Below are positions 7,472-15,741 of a stretch of 64,000 bases of DNA, piece by piece (position 1 is the stretch's first letter; each line of letters starts with the position of its first letter). Position numbers and translations under genes: made by a program. This DNA is from UMGS1668 sp035447605 (GTDB lineage: Bacteria; Bacillota; Clostridia; Oscillospirales; Ruminococcaceae): assembly GCA_035447605.1 (NCBI GenBank), contig DAOTHJ010000001.1:140229-204228 (forward strand). Direction: 5' to 3'. Below the pieces are notes generated by a model that was not told the origin of the DNA, ran no database searches, and was given only the letters and a program-made list of their open reading frames with translations.

Positions 7472-8173
7472 TCAGTCGGGGATATGCTCCCGCAGCCACT
7501 GGCGGAAAAACATGAGCTGTTCCTCCGTATGAAAGTAATGCTCGCCCTCCTCAAATACGGTCATTTCCGCATGGGTGCGCTCGGCAAAGGCGCTCACGAC
7601 GTCAAACTCGCAGAGATTGTCCCCTCTGCCGTAAAGCAGGGCCGTGGGCACTTTCCATTCCACGGGATGCTCAAGCACATATTCATAATAATCCCAGGAA
7701 AGGGTTTTGACGGGGGTTGCAATCTCCTTCTCCTGACGCAGCCGTTCCATGCTCACGTCGAACCACTTCATCATATTCTCGATGATGCGCTTCATATCGA
7801 CGACCGGCGACAAAAACAGGGCCTGCCGAAGCGGCTCGTCCCGATAGGCCAGCATGCCGAAATAGGCGCCGATGCTGCATCCGAAGAGCCCGATCTCATC
7901 TGTCAGCGCATGGGCGTACTGCATCACCCGCGTGAGATCTTCGACGCCGTTCTGCACCTTGCAGAGGCGCGGCTCCCCCTTTCGGTCTCCGTGCTCCGGC
8001 AGATCGAAGCTCAGGGTCCTCCAGCCTTTTTGCGCGGCCTCTTCGGCAAACAGCGCGGGCACCTCATCCTCTTTATTCGACTGATCGCCGTGCACGGCAA
8101 TAAAAAGGCGGCCCTCCGCAGGCCCCCACAAAATTGCCGGAATTCCCTCTATGGTCAGATACCGCTTTTCCAT
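7472..8173 (-). CDS. Alpha/beta hydrolase
   Basis: The 233-aa cytoplasmic protein has the alpha/beta-hydrolase catalytic triad. GCSIGAYFG holds the nucleophile elbow (GxSxG), GRGDNLCE the acid and GEHYFHTEE the His. An oxyanion-region VHGD follows strand 3. The size and sequence fit the small serine-hydrolase/dienelactone-hydrolase-like group; the substrate is unknown. GGAGG lies 11 nt before the ATG. It is transcribed alone, back to back with the DUF1003 gene promoter. Confidence 0.85.
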   Translation of the reverse strand: MEKRYLTIEGIPAILWGPAEGRLFIAVHGDQSNKEDEVPALFAEEAAQKGWRTLSFDLPEHGDRKGEPRLCKVQNGVEDLTRVMQYAHALTDEIGLFGCSIGAYFGMLAYRDEPLRQALFLSPVVDMKRIIENMMKWFDVSMERLRQEKEIATPVKTLSWDYYEYVLEHPVEWKVPTALLYGRGDNLCEFDVVSAFAERTHAEMTVFEEGEHYFHTEEQLMFFRQWLREHIPD

Positions 8174-8318
8174 ATCCGATTTTGCCTCCGTTTTTCGAAG
8201 TTCCCAAATGATTTTTTATTATACCATAAAAGAAAACCCGTTTCCAGCCAAGAGACGCCCCGGTGGAAACGGCGCTTTTTTCACATCGGCACTCACGGCG
8301 ATTTCGCGGCGGTGCATA

Positions 8319-8347
8319 TTGATTCGGAAAGGTTTTTCTTATATAAT
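8319..8347 (+). promoter_or_regulatory. Promoter of the DUF1003 gene
   Basis: TTGATT (8319-8324), a 17-nt spacer and TATAAT (8342-8347), 33 nt before the start codon. Confidence 0.75.
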
Positions 8348-8380
8348 AAAGCAAAATAAGGATGTTGTGGGGGTGTTTTC

Positions 8381-9010
8381 ATGCTTTCCAAAAGTGAATC
8401 CGAAAAAAAAGATCCGGAACGAATCCACGGGTTTGAAATCGAACTAAACGATGATAAACTCACGCGAATCGACCGGCTGGTAAAGAATTATGAGCAGAAG
8501 ATCGCTTCCCGGCTCGACGAAGAATATGAGACGAGTACAAAAAGATCCGACCGCATTGCCGACAAGGTTGCGTCCTTCGGCGGAAGCTGGACCTTCATCA
8601 TCACCTTCGGCACATTTTTGGTGGTATGGATTTTGATCAATATCTCTCCCTTCCTGTTCCTTCAGTTTGATCCGAAGCCGTTCATTTTGCTCAACCTGGT
8701 GTTGTCGTTCATCGCCGCTTTTCAGGCCCCGCTCATCATGATGAGCCAGAACCGGCAGGCCGCCCGCGACAAGCACGAGGCAATTATCGACTTCGCAATA
8801 AATTATAAAGCGGAGCAGGAGACGAACGAGATGCATACGCATCTGCATCGGGTGGAAGCCGAGCTCGCCGAAATCAAAGAGATGCTCGCCGCTTTGGAGA
8901 AGGCCGAAGAAAAGGAAGCGGAAGCCGTGGAAGCCGTGCAAGCTGTGGAAGAGGCGGAAGAGATAAAAGCGGAAGAGCCTTCGGAGGAAAAACAGGAGGA
9001 GCCGAAATAA
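8381..9010 (+). CDS. DUF1003 membrane protein
   Basis: The 209-aa protein has the DUF1003 core: DRIADKVASFGGSWTFI (about 58-74), a transmembrane helix, FDPKPFILLNLVLSFIAAFQAP forming a second helix, then MMSQNRQAARDK. A C-terminal coiled coil (HLHRVEAELAEIKEMLAALEKAEEK) and an acidic Glu/Ala-rich tail follow. DUF1003 proteins are two-helix membrane proteins of unknown function, widespread in bacteria. The start ATG follows GGGGGTG. It is a single-gene unit with its own promoter and terminator. Confidence 0.9.
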   Translation: MLSKSESEKKDPERIHGFEIELNDDKLTRIDRLVKNYEQKIASRLDEEYETSTKRSDRIADKVASFGGSWTFIITFGTFLVVWILINISPFLFLQFDPKPFILLNLVLSFIAAFQAPLIMMSQNRQAARDKHEAIIDFAINYKAEQETNEMHTHLHRVEAELAEIKEMLAALEKAEEKEAEAVEAVQAVEEAEEIKAEEPSEEKQEEPK

Positions 9011-9102
9011 ATCCTTAATCGGCTGAAACCGCCATGCAGGGTAAACGATCCGCTGATTTTTTCCGTAGTTTTTTGCCAAAGTCACAAAAGAGGAATCTCA
9101 CA

Positions 9103-9136
9103 AACAGGCCGCCGATAAAAACCGGCGGCCTGTTTT
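9103..9136 (+). terminator. Terminator after the DUF1003 gene
   Basis: AACAGGCCGCCG pairs perfectly with CGGCGGCCTGTT around an 8-nt loop, followed by TTTT. Confidence 0.85.
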
Positions 9137-9225
9137 GATGTTTTGTGGAATTCCTTACTCCATGCGGTTCGGCAAGCGATATTTATATAGTTGAAGAGGA
9201 TAAAAATCATTAAATATACCTTAAA

Positions 9226-9273
9226 GAAAAAGAGCCGATCCCTATTTGGCGGCCTTTTTTATCGGCGGCTCTC
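9226..9273 (-). terminator. Terminator-like hairpin on the minus strand
   Basis: AGAGCCGCCGAT and ATCGGCTCT pair and are followed on the minus strand by TTTTTCTTT. The inner loop itself contains GGCCTTTTTT. No leftward gene is recognised between here and the spore-protein gene, so what it terminates is unclear. It may prevent antisense transcription. Confidence 0.4.
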
Positions 9274-9434
9274 CTATATTTTTCGCGAGCAAAATGTTCT
9301 ATCGCGCCCGCGCCTTTTAAAATTTCTGAAGCCGTCCTATTTTTAACTATTATGCCAAATCGCCTTGTAAAGATTTGTCGCCTCTGAATTTTTATTTTTA
9401 TGTAAATAATAATAAAGAAAGGAAGTGAAAGAAT

Positions 9435-9656
9435 ATGGCTCGTAATAACCGCAACGCGGCTCCCAACAGTGATTGGACAAAATTTAAGATGGAATGCGCG
9501 GAGGAAGTCGGTCATCTGCAGTATGTAAAAGAAAATAACGATCATTACAAAGGTGACCTCCCCAGCCGGGTAAACGGCGAGCAGGGCGGACCCATCGGCG
9601 GCCAAATGGTCAAAAAAATGATTGAAATGGCGAAATCTCAGATCCCGCAGTCATAA
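9435..9656 (+). CDS. Alpha/beta-type small acid-soluble spore protein
   Basis: The 73-aa protein carries the SASP alpha/beta signatures: a central KFKMECAEEVG segment around the GPR protease cleavage region, and the C-terminal GGPIGGQMVKKMIEMAK helix. These proteins coat spore DNA and protect it from UV and heat, and are degraded at germination. The ribosome site is AGGAAGTG. The AT-rich upstream region (TGAATT about 17 nt before AATAATA) is compatible with a forespore sigma-G promoter, but that is weak. The gene shows that the organism sporulates. Confidence 0.93.
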   Translation: MARNNRNAAPNSDWTKFKMECAEEVGHLQYVKENNDHYKGDLPSRVNGEQGGPIGGQMVKKMIEMAKSQIPQS

Positions 9657-9742
9657 AAGTCCGGCGTGAAAGCCTTTCGCCAAATCCTATATCCCGCAAA
9701 CCGTCCCCGCGTTCGCGGGATATGTTTCTATAAGCGCTTTGA

Positions 9743-9796
9743 TTTCAGCCATAGAGAAGGCCGTCGAAGAAAACGGCGGCCTTTCTATGGCTGAAA
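9743..9796. repeat. 54-nt extended inverted repeat
   Basis: Arms TTTCAGCCATAGA...GGCCG and CGGC..GGCC..TCTATGGCTGAAA pair over about 24 bp with very few mismatches around a short A-rich loop. The stem sits between converging genes (spore protein on the left, Cys-rich protein on the right). It could act as a bidirectional terminator, but it is longer than usual and lacks flanking T-runs. Confidence 0.6.
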
Positions 9797-9808
9797 CGGA
9801 CTTGGGAT

Positions 9809-10153
9809 TTATTTAGACATCGTTTTGCATTCGTTCGCGCACGCATTGCATTCTTCCGCACACTTCTTGCAGTGCTGATCCTTGAACATGCCGCATTCCT
9901 GTGCGCATTCCATGCACATTGTCCCACAGAGCTTGCATACTTCCATCGCATGTTTCGCATCCATCGACATGAACGAAGCGGCCTCTTTACAGAGGCAGGC
10001 GCATTCATTCAGCGAAGAGATACAGGTCTTTCTCGCGCTCACATCGGCTTCGGACAAACACATCGTCGCACATTCCAAACAGGCCTGCGCACATTTGGTG
10101 CAGGCGTCTATACACGTCTGATACTTATCGGTCGCCGGATTTACCATACCCAT
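9809..10153 (-). CDS. Four-helix-bundle copper-binding (Csp/DUF326-like) protein
   Basis: The 114-aa protein has about 20 Cys arranged as CxxC, CxxxC and CxxCxxxC along four predicted helices (CIDACTKCAQACLECATMC, CACLCKEAASF, CKLCGTMCMECAQECG, CKKCAEECNACANEC). This is the pattern of copper storage proteins, in which thiolates line the bundle core and bind many Cu(I) ions. There is no signal peptide, so this would be a cytosolic Csp3-like form. The start ATG 10153 follows GGAGG. A 12-bp palindrome just upstream may be an operator. Single-gene unit. Confidence 0.85.
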   Translation of the reverse strand: MGMVNPATDKYQTCIDACTKCAQACLECATMCLSEADVSARKTCISSLNECACLCKEAASFMSMDAKHAMEVCKLCGTMCMECAQECGMFKDQHCKKCAEECNACANECKTMSK

Positions 10154-10170
10154 ATTTTTTCCTCCAATCT

Positions 10171-10182
10171 TGTAGTACTACA
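10171..10182 (-). promoter_or_regulatory. Palindromic operator candidate before the copper protein
   Basis: TGTAGTACTACA is a perfect 12-bp palindrome located 18 nt upstream of the start codon, next to the ribosome site. The TGTA/TACA half sites recall those of BlaI/CopY-type repressors, though spacing differs. Binding is not shown by sequence alone. Confidence 0.4.
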
Positions 10183-10229
10183 TATTGTCTATTGATGAGA
10201 GGAAATTATTCCTATTGTTGTAAATATAG

Positions 10230-10267
10230 AAAAACCCCGCCGTAAATTTTACTTTACGACAGGGTTT
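10230..10267 (-). terminator. Terminator after the glycosyltransferase gene
   Basis: On the minus strand AAACCC..GTAAA and TTTAC..GGGGTTT form a stem followed by TTTTT. Confidence 0.75.
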
Positions 10268-10386
10268 AGTCATATAGCGGTGGTTTGTGGGTGAAATTTA
10301 AAATAAGGTTGTCCAAACGGTGACGTCACCGGCAGGCATTATTTTTGGAATATGGCCGTTCAAGGATCCCTTCGGAATTCCGATTC

Positions 10387-11637
10387 TCAGGAGCGCCCGT
10401 CTGCGAGGAACTCGCAAATTCCCGCCCATATCTGTTGGGTTTCAAGAAACTGCTGATAATGTTTTTTCACATTCCTGTTGTAGCGTTCCAACTCTTTGGC
10501 GATATTCATGAAATCCTCGCGCCCAAAATAGACGCATACCTTGGGAAGCGTGACCGAAAGCCGCCTGCGCATTTCGTTGATCTTTTCCTCATAGTGTTCC
10601 CGCTGCGTAATATACAGCAGAAGGGGCTTATATCGAATCCAGCCGATGCAGGCAAGATAAAAGCGTGTGGTAATCGCCTCCGAATCCGCCGTAATATATT
10701 TTAATTTGATCGGAAGAACGCCGTCCATCAGGTGATGATAGGTTAAAAACCCGTCGTGGAAGGCATAGCACGGCACGCGCAGCACTTTTTTCTGGCTCAG
10801 GCAGGTGCTCAAAAAAGTATCCTCGCCCCGTGCGCCGGGAGGATTATAAAACGGGCTGACCCGGTCGGGCTTAGTCAGATTGATGCACAGGTTCGCGCCG
10901 GAAATGAACTTCGTATGGTTGACTTCCTGTACTTCCTCGGCCTCGTCACTGACCAGAACCTTGGTATCCGCATAGGTGACTCCGCCGTTATTCATCACGG
11001 ATCGGATCGTATCCCAGTTGACGATGTCGTTGCTGATGGCTTCAATAAATAAGCGAAAATCCTCTTCCGTCAGGATATTATTAAACTCAATGTACGGAAT
11101 GGGCGAGATATACCCGCAATGATACCCGTTTGTGATATCGGCCTGTTCGATATTCCGCAGATGGGTTGCCAATACATGCTGGCCGCCCCAAATAGCCGAG
11201 GAACGGGTATTGGTCACCGCCACGGGATATTCGTCGTCATCAAGAAAAACCAGATAATCCATATGGTTTTTCAGCGCGGTATACAGGATAATATTTCGCT
11301 TGGCCGCATACCCGCTTCCAAAAATCAATCGGGCCTGCGCCTCATTGAGAATATTCTTCTGCACCAGATAGTCGGTTTCTTTTTGAATGGCCGTTTTGCC
11401 AATAAAATAGGTGTCGTCGATCAGTTCCAAGAGCTGATTGCTGACATTGGTATAATCCGTTTCTTTTGTATTGGAATATTGCAGATCATACGCAACCAAA
11501 AGGTTTAGCCGAATATTTTTTTCTTTCGTCAACCCGCTTTCGCGCCAGTTATAAATATTGGTCTTCAATATTCTCTGAAAATTTTTGCGTCCTGTTGCAA
11601 AACCGATCCCCACATTGATTTCTTTGCTCTGTTGCAA
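10387..11637 (-). CDS. Putative GT-A type glycosyltransferase
   Basis: The best start is TTG 11637, with AAAGGAG 8 nt upstream; longer ATG starts (11742, 11667) lack a usable ribosome site. The 416-aa protein starts with INVGIGFATGRKNFQ and contains a DxD-like motif in YLVFLDDDEYP, followed by GARGEDTFLS, which resembles the ED acid motif of inverting GT-A enzymes. No membrane helix is obvious. Donor and acceptor are unknown; a role in cell-surface glycan synthesis is an inference. The gene stands alone, with an AT-rich upstream region and a terminator downstream. Codon use is more AT-rich than in the core neighbours, hinting at a different origin. Confidence 0.6.
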   Translation of the reverse strand: MQQSKEINVGIGFATGRKNFQRILKTNIYNWRESGLTKEKNIRLNLLVAYDLQYSNTKETDYTNVSNQLLELIDDTYFIGKTAIQKETDYLVQKNILNEAQARLIFGSGYAAKRNIILYTALKNHMDYLVFLDDDEYPVAVTNTRSSAIWGGQHVLATHLRNIEQADITNGYHCGYISPIPYIEFNNILTEEDFRLFIEAISNDIVNWDTIRSVMNNGGVTYADTKVLVSDEAEEVQEVNHTKFISGANLCINLTKPDRVSPFYNPPGARGEDTFLSTCLSQKKVLRVPCYAFHDGFLTYHHLMDGVLPIKLKYITADSEAITTRFYLACIGWIRYKPLLLYITQREHYEEKINEMRRRLSVTLPKVCVYFGREDFMNIAKELERYNRNVKKHYQQFLETQQIWAGICEFLADGRS

Positions 11638-11822
11638 ACAATCAGCTCCTTTCTCCGTTAAATCCATTTCCTCAGCGTGACGTACTTTATTTACGCAAAA
11701 TGTTCCTTTTATTTTTGAAAAACAACATTTTGTTAATTCCATTATATAATAACAAATAAGTCGATCATTGGAAAATGATCGGCCTATTTCCTCAATTTTG
11801 GACAGGCTTCCGGCGCACGGTT

Positions 11823-12515
11823 TTATAAATTAAGCACGCCTCCATGATAACAAATGATTCTTTTGGCGGGATAGGAGAATAAACGCTCCATGGAAGCGGC
11901 CGCTTCCTCCATATTCAAGGTGAATTGAGGATTAGCTATGACGGGTTTTCCGTTTTCCAGCGCCATGGCATCCCCGGAAATGATCGTATCCAATTCTGGG
12001 AGATAGAGCGAGATATGCCCCGGCGTATGGCCCGGCGTGGCAATCACCCGGCACCCTCCGCAGAAGGGCAGCAGATCGTCTTCGTGAAGCTGGCGGTCGA
12101 TGGGAACAGGTTCAACCGTACGCAGGAAATCACAAAACGCCTCCCCAAATGCCTGTTGCTCGGGCGGCAGCGTTTTTTGCAGCTGCTCAGCCTGTTCCAG
12201 CCGAAGGGACTTCTGATCTCCGGAAATATAAGGTGTCTCTATGGATGAGGCCATAATCCCCACGCCGGGATACTTCCCTTTAAATGCCGCGGCGGCCCCG
12301 ATATGGTCATGGTCCTGATGCGTTAAAATGATATCCGTGATCGCCTCCGGGCCGATCCCATTCATCTGAAGCGCTTTTTCTATCTCAGGCAAAGAGCCCA
12401 CACAGCCGCAGTCTATTAAAACAGAATTGCTCTCATCACAGAGCACGACGGGATGGATGATATCACGAATGTTCCCGTATTCCATTACAAGATCCAAGAT
12501 GACGAGTCTCTTCAT
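11823..12515 (-). CDS. MBL-fold metallo-hydrolase
   Basis: The 230-aa protein has the metallo-beta-lactamase fold signatures: LIDCG, the zinc motif HQDHDH, TPGHTPGH, SGDAM and the final His in CYHGG. Enzymes of this group hydrolyse thioesters, lactones or similar bonds in the cytoplasm; the substrate cannot be named. GGAGG lies 5 nt before the ATG. It is transcribed singly. Confidence 0.88.
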   Translation of the reverse strand: MKRLVILDLVMEYGNIRDIIHPVVLCDESNSVLIDCGCVGSLPEIEKALQMNGIGPEAITDIILTHQDHDHIGAAAAFKGKYPGVGIMASSIETPYISGDQKSLRLEQAEQLQKTLPPEQQAFGEAFCDFLRTVEPVPIDRQLHEDDLLPFCGGCRVIATPGHTPGHISLYLPELDTIISGDAMALENGKPVIANPQFTLNMEEAAASMERLFSYPAKRIICYHGGVLNL

Positions 12516-12652
12516 TCCATCCTCCTTAGTTTTAAAAACGACAAACGATTTTGGCTGCCCGAAACAGCGGTCAGGCGGGTTTTCTTCACCAAAATCAGTC
12601 TCATATTTTAATTATACCATACTCCGCATAACCGGTACCACCGCTGTAAAGG

Positions 12653-12697
12653 AAAAAAGCGCTTCCGTAGGATAAAAATCTCAAATCCTGCGGAAGC
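12653..12697 (-). terminator. Terminator of the acyltransferase operon
   Basis: On the minus strand GCTTCCGCAGGAT and ATCCTACGGAAGC pair, then CGCTTTTTT follows. It ends the transcript carrying the AbrB, acyltransferase-3 and decayed small genes. Confidence 0.8.
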
Positions 12698-12737
12698 ATT
12701 TTGGGAGTTATGAGTGACTATTTTCAGTTTTTCTGTT

Positions 12738-13032
12738 TTATAGAGAATTGCCGCAACTAATATCAAATGGAGCAATCAGCAGTTTTTAAATCTCTTTTAA
12801 ATAGGATTCAAAGAACCATTTTGTCGCTTTGCCATAGTTCTCTTTGTTATCAAATTCCCAAAAAGAATAGTATTGACGCATTTTACAATCTTCGTTAATT
12901 CTCTTGGCGCTTTGCCGAGCGGGACGCCATCAATCATATAGAAACGTTTCATACGTCCGCAAGGGCTTCGAATTGTTCCAGCTTTTCCGGTTTTACCTGA
13001 AATAGTTTGATTTCAGAAAATGTTTTCTGCAC
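12738..13032 (-). pseudogene. Decayed small alpha/beta-barrel (ABM-like) protein gene
   Basis: A GTG start with AGGAGG 7 nt upstream opens VQKTFSEIKLFQVKPEKLEQFEALADV, then hits TGA. Further down, MKRFYMIDGVPLGKAPRELTKIVKC is open in one frame. After a shift, QYYSFWEFDNKENYGKATKWFF runs on to an in-frame TAA and continues as KLLIAPFDISCGNSL before a final stop. The pieces look like one small protein of about 115 residues with an internal deletion, a frameshift and a nonsense change. The N-terminus resembles antibiotic-biosynthesis-monooxygenase-type folds, weakly. The ribosome site is preserved and lies directly after the acyltransferase gene. Confidence 0.7.
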
Positions 13033-13048
13033 GAGATTCCCTCCTCGC

Positions 13049-14122
13049 TTACTGCTCTTTAATCTTTTCCGTTTGGATGCCAAGAACCATATACCTCAGA
13101 ATCGGGATACGCTTCAGCAGCTCATATAAAGCGGGAGAAATGATAAGGACTGACAAAATGGCAATCAGATAAATTGCATATACAGGCAAGGCCGTATAGA
13201 ACTTCAGGAAAAAACAGGTGGAAAGTACAACAAGATAGTGGACGATGTATATGCCAAAGCTCGATTTTGTCATATATGCTGCAAATTTCGATGTCTTGTT
13301 GAACCATGTCTTTCCGCAACCTAAAATTGCAAGAATCGCCATCCATAGGTAAACATTGGTGAAAATACTTTTCAGGCAGGAACCGTCAGCATAATTCCGG
13401 CCAAAATAAAAAGCTGTGTAAGCAATCCCCATCCCGACCGCGATCATCAACATCGGCAGGTGAATCCTTTGCACTTCATCCTGAATTCTATCGTGAGAGA
13501 AGATGAAATAACCGATCAAAAATGCAGCAAAGTAAATGCCGAAGCGGTAAGTTGTAGCAACCGGCATATTAAGAATTTGCGACGCTCCCCAAAGGGGAAG
13601 GAAAAGAAACAGGATCACGAAAAAATTACACTTTCCGCAGAGCATGTAAAATTTATCCTCAGAATCGATTTTCCGAATTACCACAAGCAGCAATGAGAAC
13701 ACCCACAACATCTGGATAAACCATAATGGGCCCACCCCTGAAATGGCCATGACAGGGTAACGGATAAATGCCGGAATCATATCCCAGGCACCGCCGAGCT
13801 TTATGTTGAAGTAACCAACCATCCATTGAAACACAAAGAGTCCGAGCGCGGACGGAACAAGCAGCTTTACGGTTCTGTCTTTTATAAACTGCTTATGACT
13901 CCTATGCTCCAATGCATACCGGGAGCTGATTCCTGCAATCAGGAACAGTAATACCATGAACCACGGGTATACGAAATATAGTACGGCGTCCTGATACTGT
14001 ATTTTTGAAAAACCGCCGGCGCCGCCGAGCACGCCTACGCCATTGAACAAATAAAAGACGTGATAAACCAGAACCAACAAAACTGTAGCCCAGCGAATAT
14101 TGTCTATGTAGTATTTTCTCAT
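13049..14122 (-). CDS. Acyltransferase family 3 membrane protein
   Basis: The start is ATG 14122 (MRKYYIDNIRWATVLLVL) behind GAGGAA. The 357-aa protein has about ten membrane helices and the acyltransferase-3 opening R-x-D/N-I-RW..VLLVLVYHVFYLF, with the conserved His in the first helix. Such enzymes O-acylate sugars, peptidoglycan or other surface molecules. Its start is 2 nt from the stop of the AbrB-like gene, which provides the ribosome site, so the two are translationally linked. The decayed small gene follows 16 nt later. Confidence 0.88.
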   Translation of the reverse strand: MRKYYIDNIRWATVLLVLVYHVFYLFNGVGVLGGAGGFSKIQYQDAVLYFVYPWFMVLLFLIAGISSRYALEHRSHKQFIKDRTVKLLVPSALGLFVFQWMVGYFNIKLGGAWDMIPAFIRYPVMAISGVGPLWFIQMLWVFSLLLVVIRKIDSEDKFYMLCGKCNFFVILFLFLPLWGASQILNMPVATTYRFGIYFAAFLIGYFIFSHDRIQDEVQRIHLPMLMIAVGMGIAYTAFYFGRNYADGSCLKSIFTNVYLWMAILAILGCGKTWFNKTSKFAAYMTKSSFGIYIVHYLVVLSTCFFLKFYTALPVYAIYLIAILSVLIISPALYELLKRIPILRYMVLGIQTEKIKEQ

Positions 14123-14124
14123 TG

Positions 14125-14337
14125 TCAATTTTCCTCGTTATCTGCAAAGATTTTTGCTACAAGCTCGGCAAAGCTTTTTTTGGGCGGAATAGCAATTCCT
14201 TTCTTTTCATCGGCAAGTATAATCAGCGTGTCGCCGGGTTTGATGTCGAACATGTCTCTTGCCTGCTTCGGAATCACGATTTGCCCTTTTTCACCAACCG
14301 TAACCGTCCCAGCATATTTTCCATTTTTTATGCCCAT
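14125..14337 (-). CDS. AbrB/MazE/SpoVT-type DNA-binding protein
   Basis: The 70-aa protein is one swapped-hairpin beta-barrel domain: GTVTVGEKGQIVIPKQARDMFDIKPGDTLIILADEKKGIAI. The VxxxGQIVIPKxxR motif is the hallmark of AbrB-like transcription factors and MazE antitoxins. No toxin gene follows, so a regulator of its own operon, controlling the acyltransferase, is the likelier role. The ribosome site is GGAGG. Confidence 0.9.
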   Translation of the reverse strand: MGIKNGKYAGTVTVGEKGQIVIPKQARDMFDIKPGDTLIILADEKKGIAIPPKKSFAELVAKIFADNEEN

Positions 14338-14483
14338 ATCTATCCTCCAGGTTTAATAAGTATGATTTGTATAACATATTATACCCGTTGAATGTAAAGG
14401 TCAATAAAAAAATCCTGTTTCTCTATTTTGCTTCCGAGTGGAATTATAGGGCTTATCTGTAAACCCTCATGAACAGGCAAAAC

Positions 14484-14515
14484 AAAAGACCGCCGACAAA
14501 AGTCGACGGTCTTTT
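14484..14515 (-). terminator. Terminator after the YdeI-family gene
   Basis: AAAAGACCG.CGAC pairs with GTCG.CGGTCTTTT around AAAA. T-runs are present on both strands, so it may work in both directions. Confidence 0.8.
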
Positions 14516-14563
14516 CGAGTGATCGGAGTGAAATTTGGGGGTGGCAGGGTATGCAGCCGCCGC

Positions 14564-15124
14564 TTACATAGGCTTTAAGTTGTTATTGAGCCGATTCGCC
14601 ATCCACGCCAGCCGCTTTTCCCGTCCGTCCTCTGTTTTTGCATCCAGATAGGCCCGGGTATATGTTTTCTTAACCGACGGCGGCATGGCTTGAAAATTAG
14701 TATAGGCGGGTTCATATGCCCTCAGCAGCTCGGCTACCGCGTCTATCTGCTCGTCTGTCACAGCCGGTGTTTTGGCGGCATTCCACTGGCCGTTCTTTTT
14801 GGCTTCGGCTATTTTCGCCCTGCCGTGGTCGGTCATAATGCCCTGCTGCTCCAGCTTTTCGGTCAGTGCCTTGTTTTTCTCCGACCACTTGCTGTTGTAC
14901 CGCCGCTGTGAAAAATATTTTTGATAGGTCTTGTCATCGATGTTTTGCATTTGCCCGTCAATCCATCCAAAGCAAAGTGCTTCCTCAAGCGCTTCGCTTG
15001 CGGTTATTGTTTGCGGACCGCCGGCCTTGCCAAATAGCAGCCACACGCCTTTGCTGCTTGTTCCATTCTGGTATAACCATTCACGAAACGCCGCCCTATT
15101 CGAAAACTCCAGAATTTCACTCAC
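14564..15124 (-). CDS. YdeI/OmpD-associated family protein
   Basis: The start is GTG 15124 behind AAAGGGGTG, giving 186 aa. Family features: FSNRAAFREWLYQNG at the N-terminus, the conserved EALCFGWIDGQ motif and YFSQRRYNSKWSEKN, then a C-terminal helix KKTYTRAYLDAKTEDGREKRLAWMANRL. YdeI-family proteins are soluble and linked in some species to resistance against antimicrobial peptides or bacteriocins; the biochemical activity is not established. Single gene, own terminator. Confidence 0.88.
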   Translation of the reverse strand: MSEILEFSNRAAFREWLYQNGTSSKGVWLLFGKAGGPQTITASEALEEALCFGWIDGQMQNIDDKTYQKYFSQRRYNSKWSEKNKALTEKLEQQGIMTDHGRAKIAEAKKNGQWNAAKTPAVTDEQIDAVAELLRAYEPAYTNFQAMPPSVKKTYTRAYLDAKTEDGREKRLAWMANRLNNNLKPM

Positions 15125-15201
15125 AATATTCACCCCTTTAGCACGTCGATTGCCGCTTATCTTGACCATATAATATTATTATAGCATAATACGCTCACAA
15201 A

Positions 15202-15235
15202 CAAAAACAGGCTGGCATAAACCAACCTGTTTTTG
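15202..15235 (-). terminator. Terminator after tRNA-Pro
   Basis: On the minus strand AACAGG.TGG pairs with CCA.CCTGTT, followed by a T-rich tract (TTTGTTTG). It follows the tRNA by about 28 nt. Confidence 0.75.
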
Positions 15236-15263
15236 TCGTTATGAACCTTACGGTTCATTTGTA

Positions 15264-15339
15264 TGGTCGGAGTGGCGGGACTCGAACTCGCGGCATCCAG
15301 CTCCCAAAGCTGGCGCGCTACCAACTGCGCTACACCCCG
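15264..15339 (-). tRNA. tRNA-Pro (anticodon TGG)
   Basis: On the minus strand the cloverleaf is complete. The acceptor is CGGGGTG/CACTCCG (one G-T pair), the anticodon arm is CCAGC-TTTGGGA-GCTGG with anticodon TGG, the T arm contains GTTCGAGTC, and the 3' end is a discriminator A plus encoded CCA. It decodes CCN proline codons, mainly CCA/CCG. Confidence 0.95.
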
Positions 15340-15474
15340 GTAAATTGTGGACGGCTTCCGCTTCGGAGACGGTCCGCTCAAATATTATACTCAGCGGCGC
15401 CCGTTTTGTCAATTTGATTAAAATCCGGCATTTCCGCCCATACTTGCGAATAAATAAAGGCAGGGGGCGACAAC

Positions 15475-15714
15475 ATGAAAACGCTGTTCAAAAAGGAATC
15501 GCCGGATCTTTTGCTCCGCAGAAAAAGAGCGGAAGAACTCCGGCAGGAAATGGAGGCGCTGGAAGAGGAAATGAAGAGGACGGATGCGCTGTTCAATCTT
15601 GCCGCAGACGAAGACCTTGTCGATTCGTTCATCTATGAGCGCAGCGCTCAGGTTGCCCGGATGAATTACCTTCTGCGGCTGGCCAAGGAGACCTGCGGCG
15701 CCGGATCGCAATAA
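15475..15714 (+). CDS. DUF2508 family protein
   Basis: The 79-aa soluble protein is mostly helical: a basic/acidic coiled-coil start (LLRRKRAEELRQEMEALEEEMK) then FNLAADEDLVDSFIYERSAQVARMNYLLRLAKE, which matches the DUF2508 (YaaL-like) pattern of small Bacillota proteins. Function is unknown. In Bacillus, relatives sit near recR and bofA; here it stands alone between tRNA-Pro and gdhA. AGGGGG precedes the ATG. Confidence 0.75.
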   Translation: MKTLFKKESPDLLLRRKRAEELRQEMEALEEEMKRTDALFNLAADEDLVDSFIYERSAQVARMNYLLRLAKETCGAGSQ

Positions 15715-15741
15715 CTTGATGCTCACAATGTTTTCCTGACG

